From Deltaproteobacteria bacterium (lineage in GTDB: Bacteria > SAR324 > NAC60-12): DNA of 5,686 nucleotides. The DNA lies in contig DPLM01000201.1 in assembly GCA_003541985.1 (NCBI GenBank), positions 1-5,686 of the forward strand, written 5' to 3'. Below the pieces are notes generated by a model, which did no database searches, was not told where the DNA came from, and worked only from the letters and a program-made list of their open reading frames with translations. A program made the position numbers and the translations under genes. Of the stretch, positions 1 through 5,686 are shown in pieces (the first letter of the stretch is position 1; each line of letters opens with the position of its first letter).

Positions 1-26
1 TCTTTCTCATTGCGATTTTCTCTCAT
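1..26 (-). CDS. Possible start of a further gene, cut by the window edge
   Basis: After the binding-protein stop (55-53) an ATG at 26-24 opens a frame reading MRENRNEK to the edge. A second ATG at 10-8, in another frame, has GAGAG about nine bases upstream and may be the better start. Only three to eight codons are visible, so neither the start nor the product can be decided. A transporter permease would be expected here if the gene order follows dpp/opp operons. Confidence 0.2.
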
Positions 27-52
27 TAGCGTTGATTCTGTGCGACTGATTC

Positions 53-1534
53 TTAACGCAGTCTGATATTTACGAGAGATTGGAAACCACCGCTAGGGTG
101 CAATCGGAAGCCGTCAATATCTTCCTTTACTATAGCTACGTTCTGATTATGCCATAGGGAGATATAAGGCAGGTCCTGCTGAAGAATTTCCTGGACCTTG
201 TTGTAGTACTTCTTTCTTTCTTGTGGATCGATTGTACTGCGCCCCTGTTCCAGCAAGCTATCAATTTCAGGATTGCTATAGCGAACACGATTCCTGCCAC
301 CTACATCTGGTAACTCGCTGCTGTGAAACAGGGAGTAATAGAAATCTGGTTCCGATACTCCGACCCAACGCAAAGAGAACAATTCGAAGTTTCCAGCCTT
401 AACATCACCGAAGAATGTGCCCCATTCAAAGGAACGAATCTCAAGGTTGATGCCAATCTCTTTCAGTTGATTCTGCAGAATTCGGGCCTGTCTGACAGCA
501 TCTCGACTATTGCTAGTTTTATACTCAAGCGTGAGGTTTTCAATACCAGCTTCTTTCAGAAGTTGACGCGCTTTTTGAGGATCATGTTGATAACTTGTAA
601 GATTTGGTGCTGAAAAATCATTTTGTTTTGTGAGGACGCTATCAGCAGCAATAGCCCTTCCTTTTTTTAGAAACTCAATCAGTTCTTCACGATTGATCCC
701 ATGCGCAATTGCTTGGCGAACTCTTGGATCCTGAAGTTTGGTTGATTGCATGTTTAGCCCAAGGTACTGATAATTCAGAGCTGGGCCGGTCATCATTCTA
801 TATTCTTTGGCGAGTGAGCCTTTTTCAAATTGAGGAAGTTTATCCAAGGGCACCACATTTATCGCGAGATCAATTTCTCCTTTACGCATCTTGAGAAACC
901 TAGTGTTGTCATCCTTGATGATTTTAAGTTCCAATTCCTCGATAGCTGGTTTGGTCCCGTGATAGTCATCAAATTTTCTAAGGCTGATTGCATTTGGATC
1001 TTGGCTAACCAATTGAAAAGGACCCGTTCCAATTAGCTTCGCATTTGCGAGGTCTGAATTTCTAGAGAAGATGGGTATGAAAATATCTAAAAAGAATGCT
1101 GCCTCAGGCTGGAACAAGTTAAAGGTGACTGTATGCTCATCTGTTGCTTCAACGGATTTAAGTTTTTTCGAGAGGAACTGGAATGGAGATTTAGTTTCTG
1201 GATCCATGATGTGTTCGAAAGTGAAGCGGACATCTTCAGCATTTAGTTGGGACCCGTCATGAAAGTGAACTCCTTCTTTGAGTTTTAGAGTCCAGGTTGT
1301 TTCGTCGGGATGTGTCCAACTCTCTGCCAATCCAGGAACAATGCGAAGTGCATCATCTTGTTGAACCAGCGTTTCAAACAGTAAAACTTGCGTTAGCCGC
1401 ATGCCGTTCGCATCAACAGCATAGCGAGGATCTAAGGATTTGGGTGCCCCATCCAGTGCAATCGTTAAAGGAACTGCAACTAGTAGATTGACCCACAAGA
1501 CAAGGGATAAGGTTAATAGTGTGAAATGTTTCAT
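53..1534 (-). CDS. ABC transporter solute-binding protein, family 5 (DppA/OppA-like peptide or nickel binding)
   Basis: This is a periplasmic receptor that delivers a ligand, usually a peptide and sometimes nickel, glutathione or an opine, to an inner-membrane ABC importer. The 493 residues start with a Sec signal peptide: MKH, a hydrophobic core at about 4-25, and likely cleavage after Ala26 or Ala20. There is no lipobox cysteine, so the mature protein should be soluble. Family 5 blocks are evident: LDPRYAVD (34-41); the signature region at about 68-107, with AESW, LKEGVHFHDG and AEDVRFTFE; GTGPF (169-173); YLGLNMQ (257-263); DPRVRQAIAHGINREEL (269-285); and ARQLLKEAG (322-330). The length is slightly below that of E. 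coli DppA. The ligand cannot be named from sequence. The ATG at 1534 has no Shine-Dalgarno motif; an unstructured AU-rich spacer and a pyrimidine tract lie upstream. Permease and ATPase genes are not in the window and may follow beyond base 1. Confidence 0.9.
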   Translation of the reverse strand: MKHFTLLTLSLVLWVNLLVAVPLTIALDGAPKSLDPRYAVDANGMRLTQVLLFETLVQQDDALRIVPGLAESWTHPDETTWTLKLKEGVHFHDGSQLNAEDVRFTFEHIMDPETKSPFQFLSKKLKSVEATDEHTVTFNLFQPEAAFFLDIFIPIFSRNSDLANAKLIGTGPFQLVSQDPNAISLRKFDDYHGTKPAIEELELKIIKDDNTRFLKMRKGEIDLAINVVPLDKLPQFEKGSLAKEYRMMTGPALNYQYLGLNMQSTKLQDPRVRQAIAHGINREELIEFLKKGRAIAADSVLTKQNDFSAPNLTSYQHDPQKARQLLKEAGIENLTLEYKTSNSRDAVRQARILQNQLKEIGINLEIRSFEWGTFFGDVKAGNFELFSLRWVGVSEPDFYYSLFHSSELPDVGGRNRVRYSNPEIDSLLEQGRSTIDPQERKKYYNKVQEILQQDLPYISLWHNQNVAIVKEDIDGFRLHPSGGFQSLVNIRLR

Positions 1535-1555
1535 GATAAATTTGTTTGCTGAGAT

Positions 1556-1594
1556 GGAAGAAAGGAAAGAAGGAAGACAGCCCCAATCGGGGCC
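1556..1594 (-). terminator. GC hairpin plus polypyrimidine tract between the small gene and the binding-protein gene
   Basis: On the minus strand GGCCCC-GATT-GGGGCT (1594-1579) folds into five GC pairs plus a closing G-U pair, with a four-base loop. It is followed by about 20 bases of mixed C and U with only a single interior purine (G1578), not a pure U run. The hairpin begins seven bases after the small gene's stop. This fits a weak or partial Rho-independent terminator, or an mRNA-stabilising stem that sets different levels for the two flanking genes. In the plus direction the hairpin is followed by A residues, so it would not terminate plus-strand transcription. Confidence 0.5.
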
Positions 1595-1601
1595 AAAAAG
1601 C

Positions 1602-1718
1602 TTAGACGCTTTGGTCCTCGCTTTTTAAACGGGCAAGGTGGATCAGAAAGACAATTCCAGGGCAGACCATCAAGCCGAAAACCATAACACCGAAGACTAG
1701 TGGCCAACTCAATGCCAT
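1602..1718 (-). CDS. Small single-span membrane protein, 38 residues, unknown function
   Basis: A short reading frame lies between the SPOR-like gene and the solute-binding protein gene. It encodes 38 residues beginning MALSWPLVFG and ending LKSEDQSV. Residues 5-29 form one uninterrupted hydrophobic span containing Gly10, Gly15, Cys19, Pro20 and Gly21. A short polar tail with Arg30, Lys32, Glu34 and Asp35 follows. The start is well supported: GGAG at 1730-1727 is eight bases upstream of the ATG. The stop is followed after seven bases by a GC hairpin. The size and shape recall small accessory subunits of membrane complexes such as CydX, KdpF or CcmD, but I see no convincing match to any of them and assign no function. 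It could be an auxiliary factor for a nearby transporter or a free-standing small protein. Coding status rests on the ribosome binding site, the hydrophobic pattern and the position in an otherwise empty gap. Confidence 0.6.
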   Translation of the reverse strand: MALSWPLVFGVMVFGLMVCPGIVFLIHLARLKSEDQSV

Positions 1719-1726
1719 AGCCAATT

Positions 1727-1730
1727 CTCC
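1727..1730 (-). promoter_or_regulatory. Ribosome binding site of the 38-residue gene
   Basis: GGAG on the minus strand, eight bases before the ATG at 1718. It is the best-spaced Shine-Dalgarno motif in the window and the main support for treating the short frame as a gene. An earlier ATG overlapping this motif (1732-1730) opens a frame that stops after seven codons, so it is not the start. Confidence 0.6.
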
Positions 1731-1740
1731 ATTTCTAAAG

Positions 1741-1775
1741 GTTATACAAAATTCTTTACTTATCACCGAAAATCT
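1741..1775 (-). promoter_or_regulatory. Possible weak promoter upstream of the 38-residue gene
   Basis: The 78-base gap between the SPOR-like stop and the small gene is AT-rich and holds TATAAC at 1746-1741, a good -10 match, about 23 bases before the ATG. No convincing -35 hexamer appears at 16-18 bases upstream; the best candidates (TTCGGT, TCGGTG) are poor. No terminator-like hairpin is visible in this gap, so read-through from the SPOR-like gene is equally possible. Confidence 0.2.
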
Positions 1776-1796
1776 ATTTAAGCAAGGCAGGATGGC

Positions 1797-2954
1797 TCAT
1801 TCACTCATCGCTACAACAAACATTCCTTCGAAACGCCGATCTTTTTCCTCAAGGATTTTTTGCAAGTCCAAAGCTTCATTCTTGGTTTTGAAGCCTCCAG
1901 CATATATACGATAATTGCGAATACGTTGGTCTGATCTCCGTGCTTCAAAAAAGACTTCAGCTGAATAGATCTGGTTGAGATGGGCTTTTACTCGGTTGGC
2001 AGTAGTTAGATCTGGGAATAATCCAAGGGAAATCTGATAGGAACTGCTGGATGGCTTCCGATAGGCTTGACCAGTAATCAAGTTCTCATTATTGATTCGA
2101 TTAACTAAATTCGATGCTTCCTCCTCACCATAAAGATTGGTGGATACAATTTCTGTCATTGGGTTGACTTCATTGACAGTCTCCACTCTGGTTGCATATC
2201 CAGCCCGCTTCAGAAGGTAGCGATAATCATCCACGCACTCCTGATAAATACAATTGGCAACTTGAACAAAAAATCTTGTAGTCCGAGGCCTCTTAACAGG
2301 CTGAGGCGCTTCAACAACAGGTGCTACAGGAATTTCATCCATTGTTGGAGGAGGAGGTTCTTCGACGACTGCAATTTCTTCTACTTCTTGGATTTCTTCT
2401 ATGGGTTCAGCAGCGGGAATTGGTTCTGTGTTAACTATAGATTCTTCAGTGAGAAGTGGGGCAGGTGGGGGCGGAGGAGGTGGCTCTTCAAGGATTGCAA
2501 GCTCGGGTTCTTCCGCTTCCATCGGAGGTGGTGGAGGAGCCATCAAGTACATAGCTGCAACAGCAGCAGCACCCAGGACAGCACCCGCGGCACCAGTTGC
2601 AATTCCTGGCATTAGAAGGGGCTTTTTGTCACTGGTACTTTTTTTCTTCTTTTTTTCATTTTTTGGTGCTGGACTGTCATCTGACACAGTAGCAGCAGCA
2701 GCAGCGGCGGCACCAGCACCAGCTGCTGCTACCTCATCTTCGAGATCTTCGCTACCAAAGTCGTCCGCTTCTCCGCCCCCAGCACTAAGGTCATCATCTT
2801 GAACTTCCAGATCATCAATAGTGGATAAATCCTCAAAGAAGGAATCTAATTCACCATCGTCTCCACCTTCACTGTCCATAAAGCTGTCGAGTTGATCACC
2901 GAACTCATCGTCCAGATCTCCAATCCCCTCCAGTCCATCAAGTTCTTCTGCCAT
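1797..2954 (-). CDS. SPOR-domain-like single-pass inner-membrane protein with acidic N-terminus and proline-rich linker
   Basis: The 385-residue protein has the bitopic layout of FtsN- or DedD-like SPOR proteins, whose SPOR domains bind denuded septal peptidoglycan. In order: a very acidic cytoplasmic region (1-75) rich in Asp, Glu, Gly and Ser; an alanine/glycine run (76-88); a lysine block (101-105, 110-111) fitting the positive-inside rule; one Ala/Gly-rich membrane span (about 113-139) with Gly at 117, 121, 124 and 128; a Pro/Glu linker (140-224) with runs of five, seven and four prolines; and two repeats of similar layout. Repeat A (226-300) begins RFFVQVANC and carries Cys235 and Cys240. 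Repeat B (306-383) begins YQISLGLF with a second strand YRIYAGGF, the clearer SPOR match. A role in cell division or envelope upkeep is inferred. The ATG at 2954 lies 48 bases after coaX; AGGAG is only two bases upstream of it, unusually close, but no other in-frame start fits. Confidence 0.8.
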   Translation of the reverse strand: MAEELDGLEGIGDLDDEFGDQLDSFMDSEGGDDGELDSFFEDLSTIDDLEVQDDDLSAGGGEADDFGSEDLEDEVAAAGAGAAAAAAATVSDDSPAPKNEKKKKKSTSDKKPLLMPGIATGAAGAVLGAAAVAAMYLMAPPPPPMEAEEPELAILEEPPPPPPPAPLLTEESIVNTEPIPAAEPIEEIQEVEEIAVVEEPPPPTMDEIPVAPVVEAPQPVKRPRTTRFFVQVANCIYQECVDDYRYLLKRAGYATRVETVNEVNPMTEIVSTNLYGEEEASNLVNRINNENLITGQAYRKPSSSSYQISLGLFPDLTTANRVKAHLNQIYSAEVFFEARRSDQRIRNYRIYAGGFKTKNEALDLQKILEEKDRRFEGMFVVAMSE

Positions 2955-2961
2955 AGCTCCT
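2955..2961 (-). promoter_or_regulatory. Close-spaced ribosome binding site of the SPOR-like gene
   Basis: AGGAG occupies 2961-2957 on the minus strand, with only CT before the ATG. The motif is strong, but the two-base spacing is much shorter than the usual five to nine. It may reduce initiation efficiency, or pairing may use the upstream A-rich part. The ATG is retained because the next in-frame ATG (codon 26) has no such motif and would remove part of the acidic region. Confidence 0.5.
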
Positions 2962-3002
2962 TTTTCCGTCGCTTGCCTATGTTCGGTATCTTATCTTGGG
3001 GC

Positions 3003-3839
3003 TTAGCCAATGAGTTTAGGGGTGTTATCGTGCCGACGACAGTCACCAACTTTGATTGATTCTTTAGACCATACCTTCGATCGAGCTAAGCCACTCAACA
3101 AAAGGTCTGGATGGAAGCACCAGTTTGGGAATTTTTCACACCAGTGTTTCGCACTCCCGCCGGTCAAATAAATCGATGAATCATGTTGAGCTCTATAAGC
3201 CAACTCACTTTGCATTTGCCTGACAAGACCTTCCAACAAGTGTCTGTAGCCGTTATAAAGCCCAGCTTTTATGCAGCCAGATGTTGAAGTTTCTATGACA
3301 GAATTTTTTTTTTCAATCTCTGTCTTGGGTAGATTTGCTGTTCCGAAGTGCAAAGAATCTAACCACAACTTTGGCCCTGGTAGAATGATTCCTCCCAAAA
3401 ATAAACCTTTATCAGTGACAGCATCAATTGTAGTTGCTGTACCGATGTCAACTGTGATTACACTGCTGCGTACCAAGTCATAGGCTGCAGCTGCTACGAT
3501 CAATCTGTCGATACCTATTGTAGGTGATTCACCAGTTTTTAAACTGATTGGTAGTGGGCTTGATCGAAACAACACAGTAGGTACCACGCCAATCAAATTT
3601 CGGACCATTTCCCTGAAAATAGGGGTAAGCCAAGGTACCACAGAACAGAGAATCCAGCCCTCAAAATGAGGTTTTGCAAAAAGAGTTTGATGGCTTTTCA
3701 TGAACTCAGTGAGTTCTAACTCAAAATTTTCAGATGCTGTTTCTCTTGGTGTCGGCAAATACCAGTCCTCGATCATCCGACTTTTTTCAAAAGCTGCGAT
3801 GTGGATTCTGGTGTTTCCGATATCAGCTACTACAATCAA
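3003..3839 (-). CDS. coaX: Type III pantothenate kinase
   Basis: CoaX phosphorylates pantothenate with ATP, the first committed step of coenzyme A synthesis, in the cytoplasm. The family belongs to the acetate kinase/Hsp70/actin fold and is typically insensitive to CoA feedback. All hallmark blocks are present: DIGNTRIH (6-13), SVVP (66-69), GIDRL (109-113) with probable catalytic Asp111, DIGTATTID (131-139), GGIILPG (149-155) and TGGSA (226-230). The start is a TTG at 3839: the DIGNT block begins five residues later, so no downstream start can serve. An AGAGAG stretch at 3850-3845 sits five bases upstream and is a plausible ribosome binding site. The start overlaps the birA stop as TTGA. At 278 residues the protein is somewhat longer than the common 250-260; the extra part is a C-terminal basic tail after about residue 255. 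birA and coaX are adjacent or fused in several bacteria, which supports both calls. Confidence 0.95.
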   Translation of the reverse strand: MIVVADIGNTRIHIAAFEKSRMIEDWYLPTPRETASENFELELTEFMKSHQTLFAKPHFEGWILCSVVPWLTPIFREMVRNLIGVVPTVLFRSSPLPISLKTGESPTIGIDRLIVAAAAYDLVRSSVITVDIGTATTIDAVTDKGLFLGGIILPGPKLWLDSLHFGTANLPKTEIEKKNSVIETSTSGCIKAGLYNGYRHLLEGLVRQMQSELAYRAQHDSSIYLTGGSAKHWCEKFPNWCFHPDLLLSGLARSKVWSKESIKVGDCRRHDNTPKLIG

Positions 3840-4597
3840 GATTGCTCTCTGACGTAGTGAATCAAGTCGCCGGAGATGTGAGTGTAAAGCTGCCCATTCT
3901 CCATTCGAATTTGAGGGAATCCTCTTGATTCAAGTTTTTCAACCAGCCCTGTTTGAATTACCGAGCCCTTTTCCCAACCTACGAGCGATCCAATGAGGTT
4001 TGAAGATGCTTGCCATTCTTCAAGGAGTTTCAAAGAACTCTCCTCATGAAGTTCCCTGATGACTGATTGAAGATTTTCTAGGATCTCTCTGAGTACTTCC
4101 TTTGGCGAAAAAACTATCCCAGTTGCCGCTTGCAAAGTAGTCACTTTATCTTGGAGTACGCTCGGAAAGTCTGAAGAGTAGCCAGAAACATTCAAACCAA
4201 TACCGATAATCAAGCTCTTCAGTCCTGCCTGTTGCCAGGGTCCTCGCTCAACTAAGATTCCAGCAAGTTTTTTTCTACCATCTAAAATATCATTAGGCCA
4301 CTTAAGGCGTAAATTCGGTAACTCTTTCCCAGATAAGCACCTAAACAATCCCAAACCGCTCCAAAGGGCCCATAGATGAAGTCTGTCTTCTGGTTCTGCT
4401 GAGTGAATTACTACCGAAAAAGTTAAAACTTGGTTTGAGGGGCTTACAAAAATTCTCCCCGCTCGGCCTCTCCCACTGGTTTGTTTATGGGCCCAAACAG
4501 TTAAGCCATGCTGTGAACACAGAGAAATTTTGTCAAGTAGATAGCTATTTGTGGATGGCAACTCCAAAAATTCAAGTAACGGCTTGCCAAGTGGCAT
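3836..4597 (-). CDS. birA: Biotin--[acetyl-CoA-carboxylase] ligase (BirA type, no DNA-binding domain)
   Basis: This cytoplasmic enzyme makes biotinyl-5'-AMP from biotin and ATP and transfers biotin to a lysine of carboxylase carrier domains such as AccB. The 253 residues start almost directly at the catalytic domain: STN (15-17), the biotinyl-AMP loop SGRGRAGR (41-48), KWPND (99-103), KLAGILVE (110-117) and IGIGLNV (131-137). A small C-terminal beta domain follows (about 202-247). The N-terminal helix-turn-helix of E. coli BirA is absent, so it is a monofunctional ligase and not a repressor of biotin genes. The family often has Trp shortly after the GRGRxGR loop; here it is Phe50. The ATG at 4597 follows the gspK stop by one base and has no evident Shine-Dalgarno sequence, so translation probably depends on ribosomes finishing gspK. 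The 3' end overlaps coaX by four bases. Identity is secure from the motifs. Confidence 0.95.
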   Translation of the reverse strand: MPLGKPLLEFLELPSTNSYLLDKISLCSQHGLTVWAHKQTSGRGRAGRIFVSPSNQVLTFSVVIHSAEPEDRLHLWALWSGLGLFRCLSGKELPNLRLKWPNDILDGRKKLAGILVERGPWQQAGLKSLIIGIGLNVSGYSSDFPSVLQDKVTTLQAATGIVFSPKEVLREILENLQSVIRELHEESSLKLLEEWQASSNLIGSLVGWEKGSVIQTGLVEKLESRGFPQIRMENGQLYTHISGDLIHYVREQS

Positions 4598-4598
4598 T

Positions 4599-5686
4599 TT
4601 AGTTTAACAAAAAGTGATGGATGGCTATTCCATCTTTAATCGGCTCTCCTTCATCATCCCTGCGGATTTGAACGATTGCTTCCACAGACGCAAGAACGCC
4701 GTCCAATTCTGCTTTCAAACGAATCTGGTACCACTCACTGAAACGAATAAAAAATTTTTGTTCTGCCTGGCGAGGTAGGTAATTAGTTGTAGGATCGGCA
4801 TCCAGAGCGGATTGAATTGAGCCAGGTTGCCGATATTCAGCGTCAACCAACATGTTCAGTGGACCTATGGTTCCCTTCTGTTGCTTGAGGACTGAGGCGA
4901 TATTTGCCGCGTTGATCACGTATTCCTGAGTATTGGACTCAAAAAGTTCGGAAGGAATTCGATTTTGATCGAATCGGTTGAGAAATTCAATAATCTCTTC
5001 CTCAGTGGCTAAATTAATATTTAAGCGGGATTCTCCTTCTGGAGTTCCTGCTTCAGGTGGTTTGCCAACTGGATAAGTTGTGAAATAGCGCTCCCAACTT
5101 TCCCAAGGAATACCACTTTCTCTAAAGCCTATGATCAGCCGAATTTCATTGAGTTGATCTAGACCACGGTTCTTAACAATTTTTTCTTGGCCGTAGTCTA
5201 GGTAGCTGAGTTGCTCAGCACCAATACTTCCAAGATAAGGAGTGGTGTAAGGCATCTCTCCATCCTTTGCGTCTAGCCAATCAAAGATATTCCCGTAGAT
5301 CTGCATGACTTGATCTTCACCTAGAAAAGAGGGGGGCCCTTCTTCCATCCTCACGCCGTCTAAAGTAGTTACTGGAAGGTTGCTGGTCATTTGAAAAAAT
5401 TGTGAACTCAGCCGTAGATCGTAGTCGTTACCTGGTACAGGAGTCCCTTCTCTAAGTAATCGATTCAGATTGAACAAATGATCAATCGGTCGGATCACAG
5501 GGCTGTAGAAAACGATATCTTCAAAGTCTTCAAGAATTCCCTGGGGAAGTTGCGTTGGTGGAGGAGGATTCAATATAGAAACGTTTTTAATTCCGGATAA
5601 TGCATTCAATTCTTGGAGAAATTGGAGATCTTGACGGAAGAAAGTTATTTCATCCCTTGTTTGCAAACCCTCTAATACTGCTTTTA
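4599..5686 (-). CDS. gspK: GspK-like type II secretion minor pseudopilin, 5'-truncated by window edge
   Basis: GspK caps the pseudopilus tip of the type II secretion system, together with GspI and GspJ, in the inner membrane and periplasm. The frame is open to the window edge, so the true start, prepilin peptide and N-terminal helix lie outside. The first in-window start-like codon is a TTG at 5666, probably internal; residues are counted from it. Family-like blocks appear in order: an FNLNRLL segment (65-71) like the NLN block, FDWLDAKDGE (128-137) like the DWIDaD motif, a KNRGLDQLNEIRLIIG stretch (165-180) like the N-pl-s-EL-v-G block, LNINLAT (215-221) where the family usually has NvNTA, and a C-terminal beta-rich part with FFIRF (305-309). 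At least 361 residues are present without the N-terminus, so the full protein is longer than typical GspK (about 310-340). The stop lies one base before birA. Recognition rests on motif order; no search was run. Confidence 0.8.
   Translation of the reverse strand, partial: KAVLEGLQTRDEITFFRQDLQFLQELNALSGIKNVSILNPPPPTQLPQGILEDFEDIVFYSPVIRPIDHLFNLNRLLREGTPVPGNDYDLRLSSQFFQMTSNLPVTTLDGVRMEEGPPSFLGEDQVMQIYGNIFDWLDAKDGEMPYTTPYLGSIGAEQLSYLDYGQEKIVKNRGLDQLNEIRLIIGFRESGIPWESWERYFTTYPVGKPPEAGTPEGESRLNINLATEEEIIEFLNRFDQNRIPSELFESNTQEYVINAANIASVLKQQKGTIGPLNMLVDAEYRQPGSIQSALDADPTTNYLPRQAEQKFFIRFSEWYQIRLKAELDGVLASVEAIVQIRRDDEGEPIKDGIAIHHFLLN

Noticed and set aside
323..613. A 96-codon plus-strand frame inside the binding-protein gene
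   Set aside because: It is antisense to a full-length family 5 binding protein and its product shows no domain or signal features, so it is a shadow frame.
2401..2802. A 133-codon open frame on the plus strand opposite the SPOR-like gene
   Set aside because: Its Gly/Ser/Ala-rich product mirrors the repetitive Pro/Ala/Glu codons of the minus-strand gene, which has clear domains and a ribosome binding site. It is a low-complexity shadow.
2846..3049. A 67-codon minus-strand frame spanning the coaX/SPOR junction
   Set aside because: It overlaps two well-supported genes in another frame, has no domain pattern, and extends into the acidic coding region only because that region is repetitive.
4620..4634. 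GATGG/CCATC inverted repeat near the end of gspK, before birA
   Set aside because: The five-pair stem lies inside coding sequence and has no U tract after it. A stem this short is expected by chance and does not support a terminator between coupled genes.
1..5686. Search by eye for tRNA genes, CRISPR arrays, insertion-sequence ends and phage or defence genes
   Set aside because: Nothing was found: nearly all of the window is covered by conserved minus-strand genes, and the few gaps are too short or lack the needed repeats.

Overview
The window is a block of six co-oriented genes, all on the minus strand, so it reads from high to low coordinates. It looks like chromosomal DNA of a Gram-negative bacterium. 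The evidence is a type II secretion pseudopilin, an inner-membrane protein with SPOR-type repeats, and a transporter binding protein with a cleavable signal peptide but no lipobox. Base composition looks moderate by eye (not counted). I cannot assign a taxon from sequence alone. A marine proteobacterium, or a deltaproteobacterial or SAR324-like lineage, is only a guess. I see no mobile element, CRISPR array, tRNA or rRNA.

Layout in transcription order: (1) 5686-4599, the C-terminal part of a GspK-like type II secretion minor pseudopilin, cut by the window edge. (2) 4597-3836, a BirA-type biotin protein ligase without a DNA-binding domain, one base after gspK. (3) 3839-3003, type III pantothenate kinase CoaX, overlapping birA by four bases and starting at TTG. 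(4) 2954-1797, a single-pass membrane protein with an acidic cytoplasmic N-terminus, proline-rich linker and two SPOR-like repeats. (5) 1718-1602, a 38-residue single-span membrane protein with a good ribosome binding site. (6) 1534-53, a periplasmic family 5 (DppA/OppA-like) solute-binding protein. A GC hairpin followed by a long pyrimidine tract lies between (5) and (6). A further gene may begin within the last 26 bases.

Spacing suggests that gspK, birA, coaX and the SPOR gene form one operon with translational coupling across the first two junctions. The pairing of birA and coaX fits two cofactor functions: biotin attachment to carboxylases and the first step of CoA synthesis. Their linkage to a secretion pseudopilin and a SPOR protein looks like shared expression rather than a shared pathway. 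The small membrane protein and the binding protein probably belong to a second unit, with the hairpin as a partial terminator or mRNA processing point. No clearly new multi-gene system is visible. The least explained elements are the 38-residue protein, the hairpin and pyrimidine leader before the binding protein, and the unusual SPOR protein.
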